A stretch of 64,000 nucleotides of DNA. It comes from Symbiodinium natans (taxonomy: Eukaryota > Sar > Dinophyceae > Suessiales > Symbiodiniaceae). Under the pieces are notes generated by a model, which was given only the letters and a program-made list of their open reading frames with translations, was not told the DNA's origin and made no database searches. The position numbers and the translations under genes are program-made. Below are positions 25,100-35,755 of the stretch, in pieces. How positions within the stretch are numbered: the stretch's first letter is position 1; every line of letters begins with the position of its first letter. The stretch lies in contig CAJNDS010002435.1 in assembly GCA_905221605.1 (NCBI GenBank), forward strand, positions 1,238,341 to 1,302,340, written 5' to 3'.

Positions 25100-26450
25100 C
25101 TGCACATTTCCGCAGTTCATTCACCGTCGCTTGCTTTCCTCGGTGCCATAAGAGCACCCCACTTGGGTGTACATACCCTTTCCGCTGCGAGCGGGCTCGA
25201 CATTTGCAGGCCGCTTCGCCTCGCTCCAGGCAAGGCGTAAATGTAGTGGCTGTAGTGGCATCGGTCCCGACGGCTAACTGCAAGTGTCCGTACGCTGGCT
25301 TCTGCATGAGAACGCGTGTTGGAAGGCATCCTGGATTTCGGCATACCAGGCTCCAGCTGAATTGAACCACATCCTCTGCAAAGCCTGTTACTTCATGGGA
25401 ACCCGACTTTCCTCGCACAACAGCAGTATTTCGCAGTCCTGTGCCCTGAAGGCTTAAAGACCCCAAAGACACCTAAGACCTCCAGCAACTGCACCGTGTT
25501 CCGAGCCGTTGCTACATCCTGCATTGCTGGTTTTTTCGTCAGCTTGGTTGAATGCTAGCTTCTTGAAGCTGCTGCAATGCATTCCCAAGCAGCGTAGTAG
25601 CATGGGGAACTACCACTGGCAAGTCGGGCTGCTGGGTTGCGCCGCGACTTTCTCGCGCCACGGGTACAGTTTAGTACCTCCTCAGCAAGCTGAGATTTTT
25701 CAAACAGCAATGTGCTTGGTTCCGGTGCTTGCCCACTTCGCAATTAGGCAGTGAGGTCGTATATGGGTTCTGGAAGCGCCACCCTAAGCCTTGGAAGCGA
25801 AGGCTGCGTCGCTTCTGCTCAGCCTGGCTGGCGCACCGCAGCCGGGAACCACCGCAGAGACTTGTATTAGGAATGATTAGCTGCAGTTCTGCGCTGGCAT
25901 ATTGCAAGTACATCATCTTCTTGCCTGTGACGGCCCTCCGACTCCCATACTCAGCTTTTTTCCAAGGAATGCTGGCAGGGGGGCTTCTCCTACGAGCTCT
26001 GCTGCTTACGAAGCCGCGGTATCCTGCTTAAAGAATCCATTTTCGTTTGCGAGGGATGCCCGCACTCATCCACACAACCTGCCCAATTTGATGCAGGTGC
26101 CCTAAACTACAAACTCATGCACTGTGCAGCGGCCATGCTGCTTAGTGAGCAAGCACAAGGGGAGGTCTCGACAGACGAGGTGTCGCGTAGTTCCGTGTGG
26201 GTCGGTTCTGCTCTTGTTGCGAGAACAGATGGGAGCTGACTGAGGTCAAAATGCAAACTGCTTTCCGTCTGATTCAGGCTTCGAGGCCACTTGCCTGCGT
26301 TGCTTGCGGAGTGTTGTACGGTTCTGACGCACCTAGGGTCGTTTCAGGTACCAATTTCAGGTCCGGTGCTCAGGAACCAGACGGGAGACAATTCAGAACC
26401 ACACAAGGGGCATTTCAGACGCACACATGGTGCATTTCAGGCGCACAACT
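25100..26450. other. no clear gene; one hydrophobic frame
   Basis: Frames at 25,509-25,754 and 25,729-26,031 overlap. The second contains a hydrophobic stretch (YIIFLPVTALRLPYSAFF) that might be membrane-spanning. No family is recognised and the splice context is weak. The rest up to the telomere-like array carries nothing I can support. Confidence 0.25.
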
Positions 26451-26451
26451 T

Positions 26452-27078
26452 ATGGTTTAGGGTTTAGGGTTTGGGGATTACGTTTTAGGGTGTAGGGTTT
26501 CGGGTTTAGGGTTTCGGGTTTGGGGTTTAGGGTTCAGGGTTTAGGGTTTGGGGTTTACGGTTTAGGGTTTACGGTTTAGGGTTTAGGGCTTAGGGTTTAC
26601 GGTTTAGGGCTTAGGGTTTAGGGTTTAGGGTTTAGGTTGTAAGGTTTAGGGGGTTTAGGGTTTAGGCTTTAGGGTTTGGGGTTTAGGTTTTAGGGTTTAG
26701 AGTTTCGGGTTTAGGGTTTCGGGTTTAGGGTTTAGGGTTTAGGGTTTAGGGTTTACGGTTTAGGGTTTACGGTTTAGGGTTTAGGGCTTAGGGTTTACGG
26801 TTTAGGGTTTAGGGCTTAGGGTTTAGGGTTTAGGTTGTAAGGTTTAGGGGGTTTAGGCTTTAGGGTTTGGGGTTTAGGTTTTAGGGTTTAGGGTTTCGGG
26901 TTTAGGGTTTCGGGTTTAGGGTTTAGGGTTTTGAGTTTAGGGTTTAGGGTTTACGGTTTAGGGTTTTCGGTTGAGGGTCTAGGGTTTAGGGTTCAGGGCT
27001 TAGGGTTTAGGGTTTAAGGTTTAGGGTTTAGGGTTTAGGGTTTAGGTTTTAGGTTTTAGGTTTTAGTTTAGGGCGGCA
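26452..27078 (+). repeat. degenerate interstitial TTTAGGG array
   Basis: About 0.6 kb of TTTAGGG-type heptamers runs with the G-rich strand on +. It is mixed with variants such as ttacggt, ttcgggt, cttaggg and ttaggggg. TTTAGGG is the plant-type telomere repeat, which is also reported for dinoflagellates. The degeneracy and internal position show it is not an active chromosome end. Confidence 0.9.
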
Positions 27079-27837
27079 CAAAGTGTGTTTATTGTATTTA
27101 TAGGGTCCAGGACTTATCGGGTTTAGGATTTAGGGGTTTAGGCTTGAGTGTGCTCACGAACGAAGGTGAGGCATCAAGGCGACACTGAAAGCTCTCCAAA
27201 CACCTCTCGCCTTTCAATGCAGCTTTAGTTTTCAAGCCGGGATCCTTCTTGAAGCTTCGCTTAAACCCGAAACCCTAAAGGCTCAACACTCTTCGGGATT
27301 GGAACACAATGTAGATTAGCATCAACAATGTTCGTGGTTGGAACACAATGTAGACTAGCATGACAAGAGGGCTGGGGATTGAACGAGGCACTTCTTTTCT
27401 GGTGTCAGCAGCGGCTCTAAACCCTATAAAACCTGAACGTGGCCTGACATGGCTTGTAGCGGGTGGCTTCAGGGGCTTCGGACTTGTGGCTTTCTGGTGG
27501 TGCCGGACCTGAAACGCACCTTGGCCTGTACGAAACGCAGTCCAGCAGAGCCTGAAACGCACCTCCGCGGCCACGCACGGCGGACCTGAAACGCACACCC
27601 CCGTTCACGGTCGGGCGGACCCGAAACGCGCTTTGACCGTTGCTTGCGCACGAGGGGATTTGGGGTGGGGCGGGGCTGGGAGGGGAGCAGGCCTCGTACA
27701 TACATATGATATGCTGAACCATGAGTCTGTCGGCCTATCCCAGGAGACCCGATGTTGCTCTGGGATGCTGGAGGGGGTCCTCGCCACACAGACAGGAGTA
27801 TACAAGCTAGAACTCAGTGATCATGTCCACTTTGCAG

Positions 27838-27970
27838 GTACAAGTTCAAGATTGTTTTTTCCGAGTATGACTTTTGGGGAGCGCTTCGTGGCAAGGAGCC
27901 ATTTCGCAAAGTGCAGGAACATCCTGGCTCGGCGTGCGAAGCTGCGCGGAGAGGGCCAAGGAGGGATGCT
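27838..27970 (+). CDS. exon candidate, unknown family
   Basis: After tttgcag at about 27,836 the frame reads YKFKIVFSEYDFWGALRGKE, then PFRKVQEHPG, to a TGA at about 27,970. Aromatic and charged residues suggest a folded protein. It lies alone between the TTTAGGG array and a region without clear exons. Family unknown. Confidence 0.35.
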
Positions 27971-27999
27971 TGAAACTCACTGAAGAGCAAGTGTCCAAG

Positions 28000-30060
28000 T
28001 CACGGACCAATTGTCCAAGCAGCATTCATCTCACGATCAAGCAGTGAGCAAGGACAGGTAACTTCCCTGGTACCGGCAGGAAGAGGCTGCAAACGAGCCT
28101 TCTGACGAATCAGTGGCTGGCGCGGGCAGTGACAATGGGGGTCGGGTTTGACAGGCTTGAAATAGAGCAAGAGATGTGGGAATGGGAGGCGAAGCTGGGA
28201 TTGTAGCTTTCTGGTAGAACAAACTACTATCCGGCTCAGTGTCCTTGCTCCTACCATGCGTGCAGGTGCCCCTGTGTAGTTGCCTCAAAGAGATGCACAA
28301 ATTGACAAAGGAAGATCGTGAGACTACTAGTTTTGTTTGCACAGCACTTTCCCTCAGGGAATGCTTTGCTAACGACCCTCACCTGCATCGCTACACTTCC
28401 CTCTGTGGACATCGTGCTGGATACCTTCCTGGGGGGAGGCCGGTCGAGTTGCACATGTGGCCATGCGGCGCAACACGAAACACTTGAACACATCTCCTGA
28501 CCTCTTGACCTCTGGGCTACAGCGCACTGGCCGTGTGAAGTGTGGTTTGTACTGCGATGTACTGCGCATGCTTCGGTTGGATGACGCCAGGCTTCAGCTG
28601 CAAAGCGGTTGCTGAAGGGCCTCCTGGACAGCAGTCGGGTTGATGAGTTCACGCTTCACCAGCCAAGGATGTCGGGTAACAGAAGAGGCTGTGCATAATC
28701 ATCTAAGCGCAGGGTGGTCGCGGGAGGGAGGTGGGAAGTGGGCTGCTCCCCTTGCAGAACAAGAAGGAGAAGAAGAAGAGAGGGACACACACGCACACAC
28801 AAAGAACAGCAAGACAAGACAGACAGAGAGGGAATTGTATGAAAATTGCCCCGCAAGTACGGGGTCTTGCCGCGCAGGGCCCTAGGGCATTGAGGGTTGG
28901 GGTGTTGTCGAGACAGAGCCCATCTGCCAATCTGCCAATGTGCATCCCCAAGAGGTTGACTCATTGAGGATATTTGCAAATATTTATGGTAGGCGTGGTA
29001 GGCGGGGCATCGCAAGACAGCGTCGCCACGGTGGGCACTCAGTCGGGCCACGCGCACGAAGGGAGGAAAGCAGTAAACGAAGCGTGAGAAAGTTCTGTCA
29101 GAGCAAGTTGCTTTCGTTTCCAGGCTTTCCGCTTCGAAAGCTCGCAGGAGGCCCGAGGGGCTTAAAGGCAACACCAGCGGAGACCGGAACAGGACTTGAG
29201 AAGTGGACACCTGGTTTGCAGAGAGAAGAATGCTTTTGCCACTCACCCACTTGTTGTGGCAGAGGCCTCCGATGGTGGTTGGCTTCGAACGGCACCAGGA
29301 CAAGATAGACGAGGCAGAAGAAACAAGACGAATGCTTAAACTGGGTGATGAGGTCCGACGTCAGGCAGCAGGAATCAGCACAACCTTTGTGCCGTGGATT
29401 CTTAGCACGAGGGTGGGGGGGGGGGGGGGGGGTTGGGCTTCGAATTCTGCTGCAATAGATGGCCAAACAGTGGCTCTAGACCCCTTGTCAACGAACTCCC
29501 CCTCTGCAAATTGACGTTGTGAACGTGAATGACAAGCGTCGCAAATGAGAGCAGGAAAGGCAAATTGAGCAGAGTGCAGCTCCAATCAAACGGTCTCGAG
29601 TAGAGTAAGACCTGTCTCCGTGCCAGGCGCTCTCGCAAGTGAAGCAGGTGTATCTTGGCCCAAGTAAAGGACCGTCATGCACTGTCAAGGATCAAAAGAA
29701 GCTTCAGCTGCTCAAAGCATTTGTGTCGATGACTTTGTGTGTGTTCTGCCCCATCTACATTGTTTAAGATTCTAAGAAGGCCGCTCCTGCCACGCAAGCC
29801 GCCAAGGGTTGCGCAACTTGGCTTTAAATTTAATGCGAGTAATACTACACGGGAAAGAAAGAACGCCACAGCGCTACTGTAGCAAATTTTCGCCTGAGCA
29901 GGGGTTAACATGAGAAAGATACAGAAAGAGGAGACAGACAGAGCGAGAGTGGCCAAAACGTGCTGAATGAAAGAGTTCCATTCTGGCTCATGAGTCGTCG
30001 GTAAGTTTTGTTCGGGAAGACTGTGCCGTTCAAGCAAGGGGACTCGTTTTTATTTGGTCA
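28000..30060. other. mostly unassigned; one charged-helix exon candidate
   Basis: The best frame is + 29,265-29,410: GFERHQDKIDEAEETRRMLK, then LGDEVRRQAAGIS. It is charged and helical, and it runs into a poly-G tract at about 29,411-29,432. A 215-residue minus frame at 28,656-29,303 lacks motifs and is probably a shadow. Nothing else can be supported. Confidence 0.3.
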
Positions 30061-30113
30061 TTGTTTGAGGTCGTCATTGCAAAGGGCTTTCGCGGGCTTC
30101 TCGTAGTCTCGCA

Positions 30114-31148
30114 ATGTCATGTGTTGTCGGGATGGGCACCTCCGTGGCCGAGAAGTCACATATGCCAATCACGCCACCGCACTCCATCAGCTCAATTGCT
30201 TCCCGTAGTGCACCTCAACTTGAAGATCAGGGCTGGGCAAGCTTGGATCATTGCTTGAGCGTCGACTGGGCGCACGCACTGGCATCAGAATGCCTTCTGC
30301 TCGAAGAAGCCGGCGTTTTGCAACCACACTGCTTCGAGTTCCAAGTAACCGGTGGGGATCGCTGCGAGTACAGGCATCCTGGAAGAAGTTTCGTGGGCCT
30401 GGATGGCGTTGAGCTGCCCCTGGCTCCGAACCTCTCCCGCTTTGCCCGCGAGGCTGCTGTACCTTTAGCAATGGCCTTGATGGCGGAGCTGCCGTGGCTT
30501 GCACTGGCGGGCAGCACAGGTGATGCCTCGCAAGTGCAAGTGAAACTGCAGCTAACGACAGGATCTGCCGGAAGTGCACCCTGCCATTATGACACCTCTG
30601 AAACTGCGCCAAGACGCCAGGTCACTTGGCTTTTGTACCTCAGCACAGATTGGAAGCCAGAGTTCGGTGCAGAGTTGGTCATACAGCCTTTTCTTGGCTC
30701 AACCGTGCCGATCGCTCCTTGCTTCAACCGTGGTGTTCTGTTCCTCTCCGATCGTATCTTGCACTACTCGCTTCCACCAAGCGCAGCAGGCCAGTCCCAT
30801 CAGCGGTGGTTGCTGACCGTTTGGCTGGATGGCGAGCTCGTGGATGCACCGCGCGGGGAAAGATGGCCTCCCTTACTGCAGCGACTGCTGGCGCCAGCAA
30901 TTTACCAGAAGGAGTACCTGAGTGCCCTGGAGCACAGTATGCCGGCAGGGCCCGCGTTGCGGGCTCTGCAGGCAGCCCAGGAAGATGAGATTCGAGCCGT
31001 AGAGGAGGATGATGAGTTGGCAGAGATGCTGCCTGACATAAGAGGAGCCGCGGAAGCGGCAAAGGATGTAGATATCCTGTCACTGGAAGAGAGACCAAAG
31101 GACTTGAACAGACTCAAGAGGAAGCATCAACAAGAGGCCAGAGCTTGA
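30114..31148 (+). CDS. 2-oxoglutarate/Fe(II)-dependent oxygenase (prolyl 4-hydroxylase-like)
   Basis: The 344-residue ORF has no intron. The start is the first ATG after an in-frame TGA 45 bases upstream. This family binds iron through HxD...H and 2-oxoglutarate through a downstream Arg or Lys, and hydroxylates proteins or small molecules. Seen here: H158-Y-D160 in SAPCHYDTSE; the strand TWLLYLSTDW at 171-180; GAELVIQPF; the distal His217 in VLFLSDRILHYSLP; and Arg231 in RWLLTVWLDG. Spacings match the P4Hc fold. The C-terminal quarter (about 270-344) is acidic, then basic (LNRLKRKHQQEARA), and helical. There is no signal peptide. Absence of introns among intron-rich neighbours suggests retroposition; a short A-run (31,153-31,160) follows the stop. 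No clear relict spliced leader was seen. The substrate cannot be told. Confidence 0.8.
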   Translation: MSCVVGMGTSVAEKSHMPITPPHSISSIASRSAPQLEDQGWASLDHCLSVDWAHALASECLLLEEAGVLQPHCFEFQVTGGDRCEYRHPGRSFVGLDGVELPLAPNLSRFAREAAVPLAMALMAELPWLALAGSTGDASQVQVKLQLTTGSAGSAPCHYDTSETAPRRQVTWLLYLSTDWKPEFGAELVIQPFLGSTVPIAPCFNRGVLFLSDRILHYSLPPSAAGQSHQRWLLTVWLDGELVDAPRGERWPPLLQRLLAPAIYQKEYLSALEHSMPAGPALRALQAAQEDEIRAVEEDDELAEMLPDIRGAAEAAKDVDILSLEERPKDLNRLKRKHQQEARA

Positions 31149-32211
31149 AGGACAAAAAAAGTGTCGGATTCGTCCGACAACGTGAAGTGCTGGAGAACTT
31201 GTAGGTCCATAACTCTGCCGAAGCAAAGCTTGTGTAGCGAGGTTTCCGTGTGTTTCTCTGATAGGTTCGGGACTTGGAAACAAAGGGATCGGCGGCAGAC
31301 AGGGTGTTTGAGGGCAGGTTGAGGGCCAGGCATTCAGGTATTGAGGAAGGGAGTAGGGCAAAGGCACAGGGAAAGAAGACCAATGGAACCGAACAGGTCA
31401 GTAACAGCACAGCGGCTAAGCAAAGACGACCAGTTGCAACTGCTTGCCGTTCAGCTTCATCCTGCGTGAACAGTAGTAGCACAGGTTCACCAACAAGCGC
31501 GTTAACAGGCAACGCATGCCGTAGCCTCATGCCCCGTGCCTTCCAGTAGAAGAAGAAGAAGACTAGAGAAAGAGAAAGAAACCATCATCCAAGGGACATC
31601 TGCGCAGAGGAGGGTGAAGGTGTTCCTCTGTCCAATTCCTACAAGGCATCTGCAAAGTAAGTGGAGCTGACACGAGGTACGAGGCTCAGACAGCATTCGC
31701 TCCCTGTTAGCAGGAGAAATTGTACAAATACCAGGAGCTCATACTGGAGGCGTGGGTTTTGCACTTTTTCAGCCCTGCATCTTTGTGAGCCCAAGCTGGT
31801 CCTCAGAGTCGTGCCTAGCGGAGCAAGCAGCGACACACCGGCAGGCTGTACGACAACCTCCTGGCCCAGACGAGGCTTAGACATGCGATTTTGGTTCACT
31901 GCATGCAGCATCACGCCCCTTGAACCGTTGTCACGCGCCATTTGCCCTCCAACGTGTCGGTATGCTTTGTTTCCATGTTTAAGATTCAAGGAGCCACCGC
32001 AAATCGTATTCGCGCATGGCAACACAGCTGCAGTGTCAGTGGTGGGACCCTCACGGGGAGTTTTTTGCTGCAGTAGCTTGGGAGGAAGGTTCTTCGGATG
32101 ATTTTGGGGTATGACCGGGGTATGTCCTGTTTGCTCATCAAGAATGGGATAGCTTTATGTTGCACAGAAAGTCTCGATGTCATTTGTGGCAGGTGCAACA
32201 TTGGTGCATAA

Positions 32212-32480
32212 GCCTTTGCAGGGCTACGCGTGGAACGCGCACCGGGCTTGGCATTGGTGCAACTTCTTCTGGGGTTGGCTCGTAAGCTTTGTGGCTGATG
32301 AAATGCACCACTGTTCACCCAGCTCAGAACCCATGCAGCATGCGCTTCTCCAAGCAAAGCCAGCCAAGGGTGGACATTGCTTGTCAGCACTTGGCTCCTG
32401 TAGATCTGGCCCGGGTCCCGGACTGTTGGCACAGCATCACCAAGGCATTCATTGCTGCGTTTGGCCCCCAAAGCACATGG
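32212..32480 (+). CDS. two exon candidates of an unknown gene
   Basis: After tttgcag at about 32,220 the frame reads GYAWNAHRAWHWCNFFWGWL, unusually rich in Trp and His. A second frame (about 32,335-32,480) reads QPRVDIACQHLAPVDLARVP, then WHSITKAFIAAFGPQST. Both are protein-like, but no family is recognised. The 2OG oxygenase lies 1 kb upstream. Confidence 0.35.
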
Positions 32481-32634
32481 TGAAATATGGTGAAGGGAGC
32501 CCGGCCTCCACTTCGTAGTAGTGTGTCGTAGTAGTGTGTCTTATGGATCAAACCGCGGGCCGCCTCACCGCCGTACATGGACCAGAGCGAACTTCCAAGC
32601 GACTCAAGACCACCAGCCTGCAGATGATGTAAGA

Positions 32635-32850
32635 TGCGAGGTCATTATCGACCAGGATTCTGCCGATGTTACGAAGGACAGGCCTGCACTCCAGTGACGC
32701 AATCATCGACAGACCTGCCGAATGGCTCAGGAGTGGCTGATCATTGAGACCGTTTGCCGTCCCCGTTTGGTGGCTTTGTTCAACGTCTGGAGCCCAGGGA
32801 AGATCACAAGCTGATGACATGGTCCTGCGCGCCAATCTTTGAGCTCGTGA
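32635..32850 (+). repeat. dispersed duplicate, copy 1 (partner at 44,690-44,905)
   Basis: The stretch containing tcattatcgacca, attctgcc, gcaatcatcgaca and cacctgccgaatggctca recurs at 44,690-44,905 in the same orientation with scattered differences. It carries no clear coding function. Confidence 0.85.
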
Positions 32851-33179
32851 AGTTGTAAATGTCTCAGCAAACGAGATGTGCAGCGAAAGCCGAGAGAGCT
32901 GCAAAACATTCAAGCACGAGGTCAACATCCACGGAGGGGGCAGCTGGATCAAGCACCTGGGCAAAATCACTGAGACATGAGACATGTGCTCATTTCCAGC
33001 AGGCTTGTGGGATGCTGTCTTTGTGCTGTTTGCTGAGGGTGTGGCTCCCCTATTGCTTGTAGAGGTTCCACGCCTGGACCGTTCCGTTTGAAGATGGCTG
33101 GGGTTGCAACCCTAAACTCGACTGACAGGGATCATATGTGAACCATTGCCTATAGCATCCTCTTTGCAACGGTGGTCCC

Positions 33180-33780
33180 TCTGAAGCCCGTTAAGCGAGC
33201 GCACGAAAGAAGAGTTTTTTTTGCATGCGCGCTAATAGAATACCATTTCCTCCAAACCCTATGAAATTAGCTTATGCTGATTCTATTGTGGCAAAAGCCC
33301 GAATGAAATAATACAATTTAAAGGGACTTCAGGGAGAGAGCGGTTCACCTTAGCTTTTCCTTTCCTACACCGCTAGTCTTATGACAGGTAAAGTGAAAGG
33401 TATTACAGTAATACTACGTGGGCAAGAGACACCTTAACAGTAACATATGTAATGTGGGTCTTTTCTCCCCCTACAATTCAATACTAAGACACGGACAAAA
33501 GGACGCGTGCTTTTGGTATTAGAACTGGGACTTTTTCTCGTTCACCAGCAGGCCTCACGAAAATGAGCATTTCCTCTAGCTTTTGATTCACTCCTTTAAT
33601 TGGGTTTATTTTCTTACTATTAATATTCCGATTATTTTTTAGTTACGTGCCTTCATATAACGAAAACATCTTCAAAGATTGCTGGCTTCTTCCTCGATCA
33701 CCAGTGAACATTAAGCCCCCGTGTTGCTTTGGGAGTTAGTCAGACCCTTTGATCATTCAGTTTTTGCAAGGGCCAGGCTT
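33180..33780. other. AT-rich, ORF-poor island
   Basis: About 0.6 kb is visibly richer in A and T than its surroundings and has no open frame of 60 codons on either strand. There are runs such as ttattttcttactattaatattccgattattttttag (quoted in part: ttactattaatattccg). Possible explanations are a nuclear copy of organelle DNA or a decayed mobile element. No tRNA, rRNA or organelle protein was recognised. Confidence 0.6.
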
Positions 33781-34001
33781 CTACCCTAAAACCGGGCGGC
33801 AAAGAAGACCGAAATCAAAGAAAAGCCCTCTCTTTTCAGGGCAAGCCACCCCCGCACTTGAAGTATCATGGTGATACCGTGATACCCGAATCACTGGGTG
33901 TTCGGAGTTGCCCGGCACCGGAAAGCACTGTAAATTACAGCGTTTCGGCTTGTCCACCACGTCAAGATGCAGAGCACAAGAAAACGTGGACATCTTGAAA
34001 C

Positions 34002-34775
34002 ATGTCATGTGCCAGCGTACACCCCAAACAGTGTAAGACCCCGACGACCTGGAGCACGATTCAAGGAGCAAAAGAGTCCGAAAGCGACGACAGTTCTGCA
34101 ATTTACGAGGAGCACGCACACGAGACTGAGATTGGACCGCCATGCCGAACACGTTTAAAATGCAAATCCCCTCGAACGGGCACGCGACGCGTATGTGTTT
34201 GTATGAAGCTTCCGAGCCGCACCAAGAGTGCTATGCCGTTTGCTGCAGTGACCGTGCGGAAGTGCGATGACTTGGCTTCTGTCCCGGTACCGGGAGATTT
34301 TGCATCACGCGGAGGAATCGGCTCGAAATCTTGGACAACTGGCAGCTGGAAGCCAAGGGTGTGTCCCAGGTTTGCAAGCAGTCTGTTTCAGGGCCCTCCT
34401 TTTTTCTCTTCCTGTCCGAGGGCTTTTTTGCTTACAGCATTGGGTTCGTGCATGTTCTTGCGATGCTTCAAGATTTTTCAAGACCAGCGCTTAATAGGAG
34501 CCCAGCAGCAGAACCCCTTGAACTGGCTGGCAGAGACTCTAAGACATCGGGTCGATGTGCCTTTTTTTGTGCGGCTTACATGCTTTATATGCCTTACATG
34601 CCTTACATGCCTTACATGTGCTGGGATGCAGCGCCACTCCGAGGATCAAACTGGGAAGAGTCCCGTGGCAGTCTATGGCAGAAGTGCAGCTGGGCAGGAG
34701 AAGTTGAAAGCCGGGAAATCAAGAATCAAGTGCCTCTTTAATCATTCTTTAATCATTCTAGTATACGTCCTATAG
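34002..34775 (+). other. 257-codon open frame of doubtful coding status
   Basis: The frame is open throughout but holds no domain motif. It includes a tandem-repeat part (34,560-34,620, unit gccttacat) that reads as a Cys-Leu-Thr repeat. An overlapping + frame at 34,267-34,494 has a more helix-like segment (REILHHAEESARNLGQLAAG). At most one is real, and a short exon in the second frame is the better guess. Confidence 0.25.
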
Positions 34776-35755
34776 TCCATCAGCTTAGCAGCTTCGAAGC
34801 TAGATGAAGACGCAGTCACGCGACCAATGCCTAGGCGGAGACTGCGAGCCTGGGTGATATTCTCCAACCTGATGGAGTAGAGCCAAGGCGTTCTGGAGGC
34901 TGTGGAATTTTTGTGAGTTCACGCGGTCAATCGAAAGCCAGAAGCAAGGTACCGTCCTACTCCTGAGATTTGCTGACTGCAACACCAACACCCACATCTG
35001 ATTGACCGTTCGCCGCTTGTCTTTACAACTTGCTGCTAGACCCACCCTGTGTAGCACGATGCCTCTCCCTCTTCACCTCGCTTTGAGCCAAGGAGGGAGG
35101 CAAGAACACGCGAAGAAGAATGTCTGGCACGAGTCGCGGTGCTGAGCGCCAAGCAGCTGCAGATGGCCGACAGGAAGAACTTGAGCGCCGCTATCGATCC
35201 GACTGCCCACCCCGCGTACATGCCAATGCCTCCAGAGATGCGAAGGAAGAGAGTGAGATTGCACTTAAGCCCGGCACCAGGAAAACATCGGCAGGTGCTT
35301 GCGTCTGAGGTCAGGTTTGCACAAGTTCCAGTTTGCATGTTCAAAGTCATAGTGCGAGGGCCCGTGTGAGGGCCATAACTGCAAGGAAAGAGTCCGGGCA
35401 CCAATGCCACCACCCACCAAGCTCCACCAAGCTTCAACTAGCCGATAGCCGTTTCTTATGGGAGCGGGACACAGTAGCATTCCCGTGTGCTTCTAAGCTG
35501 GAGCCTGAGATGACATGCCACGGTGTGCCGAAACGGCTTCGCATGTTCTACCGGCTCGAGGAGTAACTCGTACCGAACTAACTGGACCTCGGAACTCTCC
35601 AAGGATGGAAGTACATGTGGAAAGTGCGAATGTGGACATGTTGCCCAAATCCTGCTATGCCCCCTGGCTGCACGAGTGGCGCTGGATGCGTTCCTTCTTA
35701 CAGGACACACAATACCTCACACAATCTATGTGAAGTGATTGCTTGGATGTGGTTG

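Noticed and set aside
26452-27078. True chromosome end
   Set aside because: The repeats are heavily degenerate and unique sequence with exons continues on both sides.
28656-29303. 215-codon minus-strand ORF
   Set aside because: No recognisable domain; overlaps purine-rich DNA and a + strand charged-helix exon candidate.
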